Shown: positions 55,656-64,000 of the stretch, one piece after another | Numbering within the stretch: the stretch's first letter is position 1 | Layout of the letters: each line of letters starts with the position of its first letter | DNA from: Deinococcus sonorensis KR-87 | GTDB lineage: Bacteria > Deinococcota > Deinococci > Deinococcales > Deinococcaceae | Direction: 5' to 3' | Assembly: GCF_040256395.1 (NCBI RefSeq) | Contig: NZ_CP158296.1 | Coordinates: 1 to 64,000 of the forward strand | DNA: 64,000 nt | Translations under genes and position numbers: made by a program | Notes under the pieces: generated by a model | Databases searched by the model: none | The model's input: the letters and a program-made list of their open reading frames with translations, nothing else | What the model was told of the DNA's origin: nothing

Positions 55656-56659
55656 CCACGCCCGACACCACGCCGGACGTGATGGCGCCGGCGCCGCGCC
55701 CGCCCCTGCTGAGCCGCCTCGGTGCGCTGGGGCCGCTGCTGGGCCTGCTGGCGCTGATGGCCGTCGCCACCGCGCTCAACCCGGATTTCCTGACTGTCTC
55801 CAACCTGTCGAACGTGCTGACGCGGGCGTCCTTTATCGGGATCATCGCGGTGGGCGCCACCTTCGTGATCGTGTCTGGCGGCATCGACCTGTCGGTGGGG
55901 TCCATGGCGGCGCTGATGGCCGGCTCGATGATCCTGATCATGAACGCGGCCGCCCCCAGCCTCGGCATCACCGGCAGCATTCTGCTGGGCATGCTGAGCG
56001 CCCTGCTGATCGGCGTGGGCGCCGGACTGCTGCACGGTACCGCCATCACGCGTGGCCGGATCGAGCCGTTCATCGTGACGCTGGGCACGCTGGGCATCTT
56101 CCGTTCGGTGCTGACGTACCTGTCGCAGGGCGGCAGTATCTCGCTCGACAACGCGCTGAGCGACCGCTACAGCCCGGTGTACTACGGCAAGCTGCTGGGC
56201 ATTCCGATCCCGATTCTGGTGTTCGCCGCCGTGGCGCTGCTGGGCGGGCTGATCCTGAACCGCACCCGCTACGGGCGCTACGTGCAGGCGGTGGGCTCCA
56301 ACGAACAGGTGGCGCGGTACGCCGCCGTGGACGTGACCCGCGTCAAGATCACGACCTACGTCATTCAGGGCCTGTGCGTGGGCATCGCCACCCTGCTGTA
56401 CGTGCCACGCCTGGGCAGCGCCAGCCCCAGCACTGGCCTGCTGTGGGAGCTGGAAGCCATCGCCGCCGTGATTATCGGCGGCACCGCACTCAAAGGGGGC
56501 TCCGGGCGTATCTGGGGCACCGTGGTGGGTGCCGTGCTGCTGCTAAGCATCGAGAACGTCCTGAACCTCACGTCTATCATCAGCGTGTACCTCAACGCCG
56601 CCGTTCAGGGGGTGGTGATCATCATCGTGGCTTTCCTCCAGCGTGGCCGCCGCACGTAA
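55652..56659 (+). CDS. Sugar ABC transporter permease (RbsC-like)
   Basis: A 335-residue inner-membrane permease with [35 protein letters not shown] and about ten helices. The GTG start overlaps the ATPase stop (GTGA). Single permease, so it would work as a homodimer, as in ribose-type transporters. Confidence 0.87.
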   Translation: MTTPDTTPDVMAPAPRPPLLSRLGALGPLLGLLALMAVATALNPDFLTVSNLSNVLTRASFIGIIAVGATFVIVSGGIDLSVGSMAALMAGSMILIMNAAAPSLGITGSILLGMLSALLIGVGAGLLHGTAITRGRIEPFIVTLGTLGIFRSVLTYLSQGGSISLDNALSDRYSPVYYGKLLGIPIPILVFAAVALLGGLILNRTRYGRYVQAVGSNEQVARYAAVDVTRVKITTYVIQGLCVGIATLLYVPRLGSASPSTGLLWELEAIAAVIIGGTALKGGSGRIWGTVVGAVLLLSIENVLNLTSIISVYLNAAVQGVVIIIVAFLQRGRRT

Positions 56660-56717
56660 GCGGCCCCGCATTTCCGCCGACCGCTTCCCGCCTCTCTCGC
56701 CCCCCAAGGAGCTTTCC

Positions 56718-57671
56718 ATGTCTCAGGTACTCCGCAAGTCCGTGGTCCTCTCGTTCGCCCTGCTGGCCTCGGCGGCGCTGGCCCAGACCAAGCAGGTGAT
56801 CGGCGTCTCGATTCCGTCGGCCGACCACGGCTGGACGGCCGGCATCGTGTACTGGGCCAACCAGACCAAAGCCGAACTGGAGAAGATGTATCCGGGCCTG
56901 AGCGTGATCGTCAAGACCGCCAAGGACTCGAACGAGCAGGCCAACCAGATTCAGGACCTCTACACCGTGAACAAGATCAACGCCCTGGTGATCCTGCCGC
57001 AGGAGAGCGCGCCGCTGACCAAGCCGGTGGCCGACCTCAAGAAGCAGGGCGTGTTCACGCTGGTGGTGGACCGGGCGCTGACCGACCCGACGGCCCAGAG
57101 CGCCTACGTGGCCGGCGACAATCCCGGGCTGGGCCGCGTGAGCGGCGAGTACGTGGGTAAGACGCTGGGCGGCAAGGGCAACGTCGTGGTGCTGCGCGGC
57201 ATCGCCACCGTGATTGACAACCAGCGGGTGGACGCCTTCGAGAACGTGATCAAGACCAAGTACCCGAACGTCAAGATTCTGGACAAGCAGTACGCCAACT
57301 GGAACCGCGACGACGGCTTCCGGGTGATGCAGGACTACCTGACCCGCTTCCCGAAGATCGACGCGGTGTGGGCGCAGGACGATGACATCGCCGTGGGCGT
57401 ACTGAAGGCCATCCAGCAGGCCGGGCGCACCGACATCAAGTTCGTGCTGGGCGGCGCCGGCATGAAGGACATGGTCAAGAAGGTGATGGACGGCGACAAG
57501 CTGATCACCGCCGACGTGACGTATCCGCCCACCATGATCCGCGACGCGATGCGGCTGCTGGCCAAAGCCCGCATGACCAACACGGCCATGGCCAAGAGCA
57601 CCATCATTCCCAGCGTACTGGTCACCAAGGCGAACGCCGCCGAGTACTACTTCCCGAAGTCGCCGTTCTGA
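56718..57671 (+). CDS. Sugar ABC transporter substrate-binding protein
   Basis: A 317-residue periplasmic-binding-protein type 1 protein with a signal peptide cleaved near [25 protein letters not shown], the ligand-loop VVDRALTDP and [15 protein letters not shown] are visible. It differs from both RbsB and YtfQ, so the sugar cannot be named. AAGGAGCTTTCC fixes the ATG at 56718. It is the last gene of the operon. Confidence 0.85.
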   Translation: MSQVLRKSVVLSFALLASAALAQTKQVIGVSIPSADHGWTAGIVYWANQTKAELEKMYPGLSVIVKTAKDSNEQANQIQDLYTVNKINALVILPQESAPLTKPVADLKKQGVFTLVVDRALTDPTAQSAYVAGDNPGLGRVSGEYVGKTLGGKGNVVVLRGIATVIDNQRVDAFENVIKTKYPNVKILDKQYANWNRDDGFRVMQDYLTRFPKIDAVWAQDDDIAVGVLKAIQQAGRTDIKFVLGGAGMKDMVKKVMDGDKLITADVTYPPTMIRDAMRLLAKARMTNTAMAKSTIIPSVLVTKANAAEYYFPKSPF

Positions 57672-57761
57672 AGCGGGGGGCAGCGGAGCGCGGCGTCCGA
57701 GCCTAAAGTGCTCTTGAGACGAATGATGGCCAGCACACTGGAGGGAGTGAGAGCTTAACTC

Positions 57762-57980
57762 ATGACCGATAACACGGACCCGAACGCACCGGCACAGACC
57801 TCCAACGCCCTGCCGGATGCCGATGTCAGCGAAAACGGACCGATCTACCAGCCGCCCAAGCAGGCGGAGGAGGCCGACATCGTCGACGCCACCGTCGACG
57901 GGACCAGCGCTTCACACTACGGCGCCAACGACCCCGCGCTGTACGAGGATCAGGGCGAACCCTCGGACCAGCAGGACTGA
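57762..57980 (+). CDS. Small acidic, probably disordered protein
   Basis: 72 residues, rich in Asp, Glu, Asn, Gln, Ala and Pro, with no hydrophobic core; a natively unfolded protein is likely. The ending YEDQGEPSDQQD is followed by a strong terminator, which supports it being a real gene. GGAGGG lies 17-22 bases before the ATG, which is far for a ribosome site. Function unknown. Confidence 0.55.
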   Translation: MTDNTDPNAPAQTSNALPDADVSENGPIYQPPKQAEEADIVDATVDGTSASHYGANDPALYEDQGEPSDQQD

Positions 57981-57992
57981 GCCACGGTGAAG

Positions 57993-58029
57993 GGGCGGGC
58001 GAACCAATTTCTGGTTCGCCCGCCCTTTT
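57993..58029 (+). terminator. Strong Rho-independent terminator
   Basis: A perfect 14-base-pair stem (57993-58006 with 58012-58025), five-base loop and TTTT tail. It lies 12 bases after the small acidic gene, and also faces the end of the convergent gene at 58042, so it may act in both directions. Confidence 0.9.
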
Positions 58030-58041
58030 AAGCTGTCCGGC

Positions 58042-58674
58042 TCAGTCCGGCGCGATGTCCTCATCGGCATTGAATTCCTGCCAGCCCTGCGGCAGCTGGG
58101 ACGATGGCCACGGCTGGGCGCTGCGCTGCACGGCCGTTACGGTCAGCAGCGTGTGCCCGGCGGCCTTCAGCTGCAGCGGCACGCCGAGCCGGGCGGCCCA
58201 GCACACCTGCTGCGCGGCCTGACCGGCCGGCTGAATCCGCCACCAGTGGCAGGCCTGACCGGCCACCACACTGCCGCGTTTCAGGTCCTGCACGGCCGCC
58301 CCTGAAACCGGCCGGTCCAGCAGGTGTTGAACGCCCCAGCGGTCGGTGAAGATGCCGACCCGGTACAGGTTGACCCGGTGCACCAGGAAGGCGGTGCGCT
58401 TCTGCAGGTTGCGCAGTTGGTACAGGTCCTCGCCATCCGCGGCGGGTATGAGCCGCAGCTCCGCCCGGCCCCCGGTGCGGCGCACCACCTGGCCGGAGGC
58501 GGCGCGCCAGAATTCCAGCGGCTGCGCCTGCCCCTGCCGGCCTTGGTAGGTGGCCTTGAGGTGCAGTGGTCCCTGCACGTCCCCGAACACCTGTTCCCAG
58601 CTGGGCGCGGTGGGAGCCGCCACCGCTGGAGCGCCCAGCAGCGCGGCACAGGTCAGGAGGGTGGTGCGGCGCAC
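58042..58674 (-). CDS. Exported protein of unknown function
   Basis: A 210-residue protein with a signal peptide (residues 1-19, cleavage after VAA). The mature part contains LHLKATYQGRQGQAQPLEFWRAASGQVVRR-like beta-rich segments reminiscent of LolA/RseB-type lipid-binding folds, without a firm match. Two Cys (in ACHWW and QVCWA) may form a disulphide. GTG start, one base after the stop of the phosphatase-like gene, so the two are an operon. Confidence 0.7.
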   Translation of the reverse strand: MRRTTLLTCAALLGAPAVAAPTAPSWEQVFGDVQGPLHLKATYQGRQGQAQPLEFWRAASGQVVRRTGGRAELRLIPAADGEDLYQLRNLQKRTAFLVHRVNLYRVGIFTDRWGVQHLLDRPVSGAAVQDLKRGSVVAGQACHWWRIQPAGQAAQQVCWAARLGVPLQLKAAGHTLLTVTAVQRSAQPWPSSQLPQGWQEFNADEDIAPD

Positions 58675-58675
58675 G

Positions 58676-60649
58676 TTACTTCCGGACCGGCGCGGCGCTG
58701 TCGAAGTAGGTGTAGCTGTGGCCGTTCTGGATGAGGGTCTTGACCTTCAGCTGCGCGGTGTAGCTGCTCAGCGCCGAGTTCACGTCCTTGCCGTCCGGGT
58801 CGGTGGGCCGGGCGACGGTCAGGCCGGTGGCCGCCGTCTCGGGCGCCACGGTTCTGGCCGTGACCGACAGCTTCAGCGCCTCGTTGCCCTTCAGGGCTTC
58901 CAGCAGCACCCGGCCGTCGGCCTTCGGGAGCGCTACGCCGAAGATGGCCGCCACGGTCGGCGCCACGTCCACGTTGCCGCTGGGGGTGGTGGTGGCAAAG
59001 CCGCTGCGGAAGTTCGGTCCGCTGGCCACCAGGGTGTTGTGTACGTCGGTTGGCCCGAAGCTGCCGTGCATGCCGCGGTTGTTCTGGGCGCTCTCGTATT
59101 CGGTGCCGGGGAAGCCCTGCACCTTGGCGTCCGCGTTGAAGTTGAAGCTGACCATGATGTCGGGGTTGCGCCCGCTGGCGTTCTCTAGCCGCACCTGGCT
59201 CATCGGGAAGGTGCCGGGCAGCTTCCCGTAGCGGTCATCCACGAAGATGGCGCCGTATTCTTCACGCGACTGCAGGAAGCGCACCGCTTTGGCCACCAGG
59301 GCCGGGTCGTGGGCCGGGCTGTACAGATAGTCACTGCCGCCGTTCGCGGCGATCACAAAGGCGTTGGCCGGCACCGTGGCCGGTACCCGGTAGCTGGGGG
59401 TGATGTAGGTGGCGCCAGCCTTGCCGCAGATGCTGCCGTCCGTGTCGGTCTTGGGCGCGTACACCACGCTGCCGTCGGCCTTGATGCCGCTCAGCACCGG
59501 GTCATTGACGCAGCCGCCACCGTCGTAGGCGGTGAAGCCGGCGCGGGTCATCAGGTCGGCGGTGCGCACGTCGCCAGAGACCGAGTAGCCGTTCTGATCC
59601 GGGGCGCCTACCGCGCCGCCGGCAATGGCCCGCAGCGGAAACAGAGACGCGTCGCCCGCCACGTTGCTGTGCCCGTGGTCGCTGACCACGATGATGTTGG
59701 TGCTGTCCAGCTCGCCCAGCGCCCTCAGCTTGGCCTGCAGCTGACCGAGCAGCGCGTCCTGGGTGTGCAGCGCGTCGCGGAAGGGGGCGGTGCCTACGCC
59801 GTAGGTGTGCTCAGTGCTGTCGGGACTGCGCAGCCAGACCAGACTCAGGTCCGGCTTCTCAGTCGGCAGGATGTAGTTCAGGTAGGCGCTCATCATGTAG
59901 CTGTTGGCGTCCGCGTTCAGCTCGGTGGTGGCCGTGCTGGGGTCGCTGGTCACCTTGTCGGCCAGCAGCACCTTCGGCTTGCCCGCGGTGGGGTCGCCGT
60001 TGTCCGCGCCGAGCGTCACGGTGCCGTCGGCGTAGGCCACCGGGGTCAGCTTGGGCAGCGCGATGCCCGCCTGCTGCAACCCCTTGGCCAGCGACGCCGG
60101 GTACACATGGCGCTCGTCCAGAATCAGGCCGCCGCGCGTGTAGTCCTGCAGGAAGGCGGGGCCGCTCTTGCCGATGGCCGCCGTTTTGAGGCCCTTGGCC
60201 TGCGCCGCCTGGAACAGGGTGCCCACCTGCATCAGCTGGTTTTTGTAGTACGCGTCCAGGTCTGTCAGGATCGCGTAGTCCTCCGTGAAGGCCGGCTGCT
60301 GGAAATCCACGTCCGCTCCGCTGGCGTCCTTGCCTTTGGGCCCCGGCTGCCACAGCGTGTTCCCGTAGAAGCCGGTGGTGCCGGGAAAGCTGCCGGTGGC
60401 GAAACTGGCGGCGTTCATCATGGTGAAGGTGGGGTAGGTGCTGTGGTTGTCGGTAAAGTTCACCCCCGCCTGACGCAGCGCGTACAGGTTGGGGGTGTCC
60501 TGCTGACTGATGGCGTCCGGGCGCATGCCGTCCCACACGAAAATGATGGTGCGGTGGGGCGTCACGGTGGTGGGCGGCTTCGTCTGCGTGCAGCTGCCCA
60601 GCGTCAGACTCGCCAGCAGGGCGCCGCCAATCAGGGAAAATTTATTCAC
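58676..60649 (-). CDS. Alkaline phosphatase/phosphodiesterase superfamily lipoprotein
   Basis: A 657-residue lipoprotein (LTLGSC lipobox). The metal and nucleophile region is IIFVWDGMRPDAIS with NHSTYPTFTMMNAASFATG, where the Thr of YPTFT is the likely nucleophile, and the second metal site is in VVSDHGHSN. A long insert follows and a final HGSFGPTDVHNTLVASGP completes the site. This is the type I phosphodiesterase/nucleotide pyrophosphatase pattern. I start at the GTG at 60649 because the upstream codons lack a signal-like context. Likely substrates are nucleotides or phosphodiesters outside the cell. Confidence 0.82.
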   Translation of the reverse strand: MNKFSLIGGALLASLTLGSCTQTKPPTTVTPHRTIIFVWDGMRPDAISQQDTPNLYALRQAGVNFTDNHSTYPTFTMMNAASFATGSFPGTTGFYGNTLWQPGPKGKDASGADVDFQQPAFTEDYAILTDLDAYYKNQLMQVGTLFQAAQAKGLKTAAIGKSGPAFLQDYTRGGLILDERHVYPASLAKGLQQAGIALPKLTPVAYADGTVTLGADNGDPTAGKPKVLLADKVTSDPSTATTELNADANSYMMSAYLNYILPTEKPDLSLVWLRSPDSTEHTYGVGTAPFRDALHTQDALLGQLQAKLRALGELDSTNIIVVSDHGHSNVAGDASLFPLRAIAGGAVGAPDQNGYSVSGDVRTADLMTRAGFTAYDGGGCVNDPVLSGIKADGSVVYAPKTDTDGSICGKAGATYITPSYRVPATVPANAFVIAANGGSDYLYSPAHDPALVAKAVRFLQSREEYGAIFVDDRYGKLPGTFPMSQVRLENASGRNPDIMVSFNFNADAKVQGFPGTEYESAQNNRGMHGSFGPTDVHNTLVASGPNFRSGFATTTPSGNVDVAPTVAAIFGVALPKADGRVLLEALKGNEALKLSVTARTVAPETAATGLTVARPTDPDGKDVNSALSSYTAQLKVKTLIQNGHSYTYFDSAAPVRK

Positions 60650-60701
60650 GTGACCATCAAACGCCCGCACCTTCAGCGGCGTGTCAGGTGCACGCCAGCG
60701 G

Positions 60702-61706
60702 TCAGGGTTTGGCGGGCGCCGGCTCTGTCTTCACGCTGGGGGTCACCACCGGCACGTCACCCTTCCATTTCAGCGGGTCCAACCGCAGGGAGCGTTGCCC
60801 GCCGATCTGATAGCCCACTTCCGCGCTGTTCCAGGCGTGGTAGTACATCCAGGTCTGCCCGCGCCCGTCGGTGATGATGCCCTGCCCGCCGGGGCCGGCC
60901 ACCGGGCCGGTGGTGGCGACCAGCGGATTGTTTGCCGATTTCTTGAAGGGGCCGAGCGGAGATGTGGCGACCGCGTACCCCACCGCGTAGGTGTCGGTGT
61001 CCCAGGCGGCGGCCGAGTAGAACAGATAGTAGTGGCTGCCGTGCCGGTACATGAACGGCGCCTCGATCAGGTTGCCTTCCCACAGCTGTCCGTTGTAGAT
61101 CAGGTCCTTGGGCTTGCCGGTCAGCGTCTGTCCGTCGGGCGAGAGCGGCTGCACCCACAACCCGGTCAGCTGGCTGCAGCAGTTGCCGTCGTTCTTCCAG
61201 TACAGGTAGGCTTTGCCGTCCTGATCGGTGAAGCCGGCCGCGTCAATGCTGCCGCCCACATCCAGCTGACACACCAGCGGCGTCTTGGACGGGCTGTTGA
61301 AGGGGCCGTCCGGCTTGGTGGCAAACCCCACGCCGATGCACTGCCGGCCGCTGTCGGTGTGGCGGGCGGTGAAGTACAGAGCGTAGCCGCCCTTGACCTT
61401 CATCACGTCCGGCGCCCAGGTGTTGCCGCCGGTGGCCCAGTCGGGCAGCACCGGCATCGCGTCGCCCACAGCGTCCCAGTGCACCAGATCGGCCGACCGG
61501 AACACCGGCACCGTCTGCCCGCCCGCGTTGGTGCTGTAGGCGTAATAGGTCTTGCCCACCTGCAGGATGTCCGGGTCCGGGAAATCTTCGGCGATCACCG
61601 GGTTCTGGAAGGTGGCGGCGGACCTGGCCGGGGTGGGGGCCGGAGTGGTGGTGGCGGGTCCGGCCCCACCCAGCAGCAGGCCCAGCACCATCAGGGCTTT
61701 GGTCAT
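60702..61706 (-). CDS. Exported glycoside hydrolase family 43 enzyme
   Basis: A 334-residue protein with an N-terminal signal peptide and a five-bladed GH43 propeller. Catalytic residues are visible as Asp44 (DFPDPDI), Asp155 (GGSIDAAGF) and Glu215 (NLIEAPFM). GH43 enzymes are arabinanases, arabinofuranosidases or beta-xylosidases acting on hemicellulose. It overlaps the second GH43 gene by ATGA and is the last gene of a run coming from the right edge. Confidence 0.87.
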   Translation of the reverse strand: MTKALMVLGLLLGGAGPATTTPAPTPARSAATFQNPVIAEDFPDPDILQVGKTYYAYSTNAGGQTVPVFRSADLVHWDAVGDAMPVLPDWATGGNTWAPDVMKVKGGYALYFTARHTDSGRQCIGVGFATKPDGPFNSPSKTPLVCQLDVGGSIDAAGFTDQDGKAYLYWKNDGNCCSQLTGLWVQPLSPDGQTLTGKPKDLIYNGQLWEGNLIEAPFMYRHGSHYYLFYSAAAWDTDTYAVGYAVATSPLGPFKKSANNPLVATTGPVAGPGGQGIITDGRGQTWMYYHAWNSAEVGYQIGGQRSLRLDPLKWKGDVPVVTPSVKTEPAPAKP

Positions 61707-62665
61707 GGCGTCTCCTGGTCAGCGGTGAACGCCGGTTGCGGCGTCAGGGTGGGGCCTTCGGTGCGCGGGCCGTCCGGGGTCCAGACGATGCGGTCCAGGC
61801 ACAGCCGCCGGGCGGTCTTGTCCACGTCCCAGGCGTGGTACACCAGCACGTCGTCGCCGTTGGGGGCCTTGACCACCGAGTTGTGCCCCGGCCCGATCAC
61901 CTTGCCGGGCACCGTCTTGAGCACCAGCGGCCCCACATGGTCCGGTTCGGTCCAGGGCCCCAGCGGGTGATCTGCGACCGCGTACGACACGCCGTAGGTC
62001 GCTTCCGGCCACGCCCCGCCCGAGTAGAACAGGTAGTACTGGCCTTCGTGTGGCACCACGAACGGGCCTTCCAGGGTGTACCAGTCGTAGACCGCTCCGT
62101 ACATCTCGCGCTGCGCGGCGTACAGCTGCCAGTCCTGGGTGGCGCGAAGCACCTGCCGCGGCGCACCTTCCAGCCGCGTCATGGTGACGAGCCGGTCCAC
62201 CGAGAGCGAGGTGCCCACCCGGTCGCCTTCCAGCACGTCGTGGGCGTAGTACAGGTACCACTGCCCGTCCTGGTCCTGGAATGGGCTGGCGTCAATGGAG
62301 AACGGCAGGTCCGGCGTCAGCACGATGTCCTGATCCACGAAGGGACCGGTCGGCTGATCGGCCACCGCCACACGCAGCTGGTGGCCCTTATCGGCCTGGC
62401 CTGCCGAGTAGTACATGTAGAAGCGGCCCTCCGAGTAGGCCACCTCCGGCGCCCAGTAGTCGGTCCGCTGCGGGTCGGGGAGCGGCTCCAGCACCCCGCC
62501 GTGCGAGGTCCAGTGAATCAGGTCCGGCGACACCAGCACCTCGAAATGCCGGCCGCCCGGTTCCGGCGCGTGGCCGGTACCGTAGGCGTAGTACATCCCT
62601 TCGTGCTGCAGGACAAACGGGTCGGCAAAGCTGCCGGGATACACAGGGTTGGTGTAGGTTTTCAT
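61703..62665 (-). CDS. Cytoplasmic glycoside hydrolase family 43 enzyme
   Basis: A 320-residue GH43 propeller with Asp15 (GSFADPF), Asp125 (FSIDASPF) and Glu199 (YTLEGPFV). It lacks a signal peptide, unlike its neighbour, so it should cleave oligosaccharides after uptake. It lies 22 bases after the permease gene, in the same transcript. Substrate probably arabino- or xylo-oligosaccharides, by family. Confidence 0.87.
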   Translation of the reverse strand: MKTYTNPVYPGSFADPFVLQHEGMYYAYGTGHAPEPGGRHFEVLVSPDLIHWTSHGGVLEPLPDPQRTDYWAPEVAYSEGRFYMYYSAGQADKGHQLRVAVADQPTGPFVDQDIVLTPDLPFSIDASPFQDQDGQWYLYYAHDVLEGDRVGTSLSVDRLVTMTRLEGAPRQVLRATQDWQLYAAQREMYGAVYDWYTLEGPFVVPHEGQYYLFYSGGAWPEATYGVSYAVADHPLGPWTEPDHVGPLVLKTVPGKVIGPGHNSVVKAPNGDDVLVYHAWDVDKTARRLCLDRIVWTPDGPRTEGPTLTPQPAFTADQETP

Positions 62666-62687
62666 GACACTCCAGACGAGGGCGCGC

Positions 62688-63560
62688 TTATTCCTTCATA
62701 CCGCTGGTGGCCAGGCCCGCCACCAGGTACCGCTGGGCCACCAGATACGCGATCAGCACCGGCACGGCGGCCAGGGCGGTGGACGCCATCAGCTTGCCGT
62801 AGTCGGTCACGTACCGCTGTGAGAAGGTGGTGATGCCCACCGGCAGCGTCATCTTCTCGGGGTCGGTGACCACGAAGCTGGGCCACAGGAAGTTGTTCCA
62901 CGAGCCCATGAACGCGAAGACGCCCAGCGTGACGAGCGCCGGCACCGCCAGCGGCAGAATCACGTTCCACAGCACCTGCCAGCTGTTCGCGCCGTCCAGG
63001 TGCGCGGCTTCCTCCAGCTCACGCGGAATGCCCGCAAAGAACTGGCGCAGCAGGAACACGCCGAACACGCCGGGAATGCCCGGCCAGATCAATGAGTTAT
63101 AGCTGTTGATCCAGTTGAACTGAATCATCATCAGGTAGGTCGGCACCAGCGTCACGATGCCGGGAATCATCAGGCTCGACAGGATGAACCAGAACCAGCC
63201 GTTGCGCCCCGGAAAGCGCATGCGGGCCAGCGGGTAGGCGGTCAGCACACAGATGATCAGGTGCAGCACGGTGAACAGGGCCGCCACGTACAGCGAGTTC
63301 CAGGTCCAGCGCAGGATGTCGCCGTCCGGCGAGTTCAGCACTTCCTGGTAATTGGAGAGGGTGGGGTGCGCCGGAATCCACTGCACCGGCTGCGCGATGG
63401 TGTCGGCCTCCGGCTTGAGCGAGGTGGAGATCATCCAGTACACCGGCGCCAGGAACAGAATCGCCAGGATGCACAGCACCACAAAACGCGGGATGTCACG
63501 CGGGAGCCGCCGGGAGCGGGACTGACCGTGCCGGTTCAGGTTGGGGGCCGCCAGCGCCAT
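62688..63560 (-). CDS. Carbohydrate ABC transporter permease (MalG/AraQ-like)
   Basis: A 290-residue inner-membrane permease with six helices and the EAA loop ELEEAAHLDGANSWQVLWNVILP for contact with the ATPase. It pairs with the permease at the right edge. The two GH43 enzymes downstream suggest that the imported sugar is a hemicellulose or arabinan oligomer. It overlaps none, with one base between it and the upstream gene. Confidence 0.87.
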   Translation of the reverse strand: MALAAPNLNRHGQSRSRRLPRDIPRFVVLCILAILFLAPVYWMISTSLKPEADTIAQPVQWIPAHPTLSNYQEVLNSPDGDILRWTWNSLYVAALFTVLHLIICVLTAYPLARMRFPGRNGWFWFILSSLMIPGIVTLVPTYLMMIQFNWINSYNSLIWPGIPGVFGVFLLRQFFAGIPRELEEAAHLDGANSWQVLWNVILPLAVPALVTLGVFAFMGSWNNFLWPSFVVTDPEKMTLPVGITTFSQRYVTDYGKLMASTALAAVPVLIAYLVAQRYLVAGLATSGMKE

Positions 63561-63561
63561 A

Positions 63562-64000
63562 TCAGTTGCCTCCCTGCACGTCGCGCGCCATGATGCGGAA
63601 CTGCGCGGCGGTGAAGATCAGCATGATCACCCCGAACACGAAGGCCATCGCGGTGGCGGAGGCCGCCTGGTTGTTGCTGAAGCCTTCCTCGGTGATGTAC
63701 TGGATGACGCTCTGGGTGGTGCGGGTGGGGCCACCGTTGGTGATGACCAGCGACTGCCCGTACAGCTGCAGGGACGCCAGCGCGGTGGTGACCACCACGA
63801 ACAGCGTCTGCGGGGTGAGCAGCGGCAGGGTGATGCCGCGGAACTGCTGCCAGGCGGTCGCGCCGTCCAGGGACGCGGCCTCGTAGAGGCTCTCGGAGAT
63901 GTTGCCGAGCGCAGCCAGGTACAGTGTCATGTTGAAGCCGATGGTCCACCACACGGTGCCCACCACAATCGGAATCCAGGCCAGCCACTCGGTGGACAGG
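63562..64000 (-). CDS. Carbohydrate ABC transporter permease (MalF/AraP-like), 5' end cut off
   Basis: The last 146 residues of a MalF-type permease. The EAA loop reads SLYEAASLDGATAWQQFRGITLP, and the end LIFTAAQFRIMARDVQG is typical. The frame is open to the window edge (LSTEWLAWIPIVVGT), so the real start lies outside. It is co-transcribed with the AraQ-like permease and the GH43 genes; binding protein and ATPase genes presumably lie upstream, beyond the window. Confidence 0.85.
   Translation of the reverse strand, partial: LSTEWLAWIPIVVGTVWWTIGFNMTLYLAALGNISESLYEAASLDGATAWQQFRGITLPLLTPQTLFVVVTTALASLQLYGQSLVITNGGPTRTTQSVIQYITEEGFSNNQAASATAMAFVFGVIMLIFTAAQFRIMARDVQGGN

Overview
This 64 kb window is GC-rich, densely coded bacterial chromosome, and I read it as Deinococcus-like (inference from gene content and style, not from a marker gene). 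Supporting signs are sugar ABC transporters of the RbsA type, GAF-rich histidine kinases with an ASHDLQEPLR-type H-box, a hutUGIH operon, secreted lipoproteins, and several starts without a Shine-Dalgarno sequence. I saw no rRNA, tRNA, CRISPR array, complete insertion sequence or prophage.

Layout. 1-5475: a formate/nitrite-type channel (cut by the window edge), an HPP membrane protein and a seven-gene Mrp/Mbh-type cation antiporter operon without a MnhA/ND5 subunit. 5549-9110: a CorA-family Mg transporter, an FAD monooxygenase and an SDR. 9587-14160: a ytfQ-ytfR-ytfT-yjfF-like galactofuranose-type ABC operon. 14239-19525: a VWA protein, a lone molybdenum hydroxylase large subunit, a sigma-factor remnant, and an alpha/beta hydrolase divergent from a TetR regulator. 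19719-25663: a PAS-GAF-GAF histidine kinase, a secreted repeat protein, a frameshifted YdeI-like gene, an IclR regulator and an M36-like protease lipoprotein. 25793-31169: the complete four-step histidine degradation operon hutU-hutG-hutI-hutH. 31177-36358: an MFS transporter and a 1,337-residue hybrid kinase with two kinase cores.

36443-49006 is the most distinctive region. A BTAD regulator and a pseudo-receiver regulator diverge from a long AT-richer intergenic region. They precede a one-directional polysaccharide operon: a PelF-type glycosyltransferase, a multi-pass membrane protein, a LegB-like 4,6-dehydratase, a sugar nucleotidyltransferase, an epimerase/reductase, an Agd3-like deacetylase lipoprotein and a PelA/GH114-like hydrolase. 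A second GH114 lipoprotein converges on it. Together they suggest a Pel-like or galactosaminogalactan-like exopolysaccharide.

49272-64000: an orphan IS630-type helix-turn-helix protein; a histidine kinase whose membrane domain resembles the plant ethylene-binding domain; a ScyD/ScyE-like lipoprotein; a small DUF6582-like protein; a second sugar ABC operon with a LacI-type operator inside its promoter; a small acidic protein; a phosphatase/phosphodiesterase-family lipoprotein; and, on the minus strand, two overlapping GH43 enzymes behind two sugar ABC permeases. The window therefore mixes sugar and polysaccharide uptake, histidine catabolism, ion homeostasis and an unusually rich set of signalling proteins.
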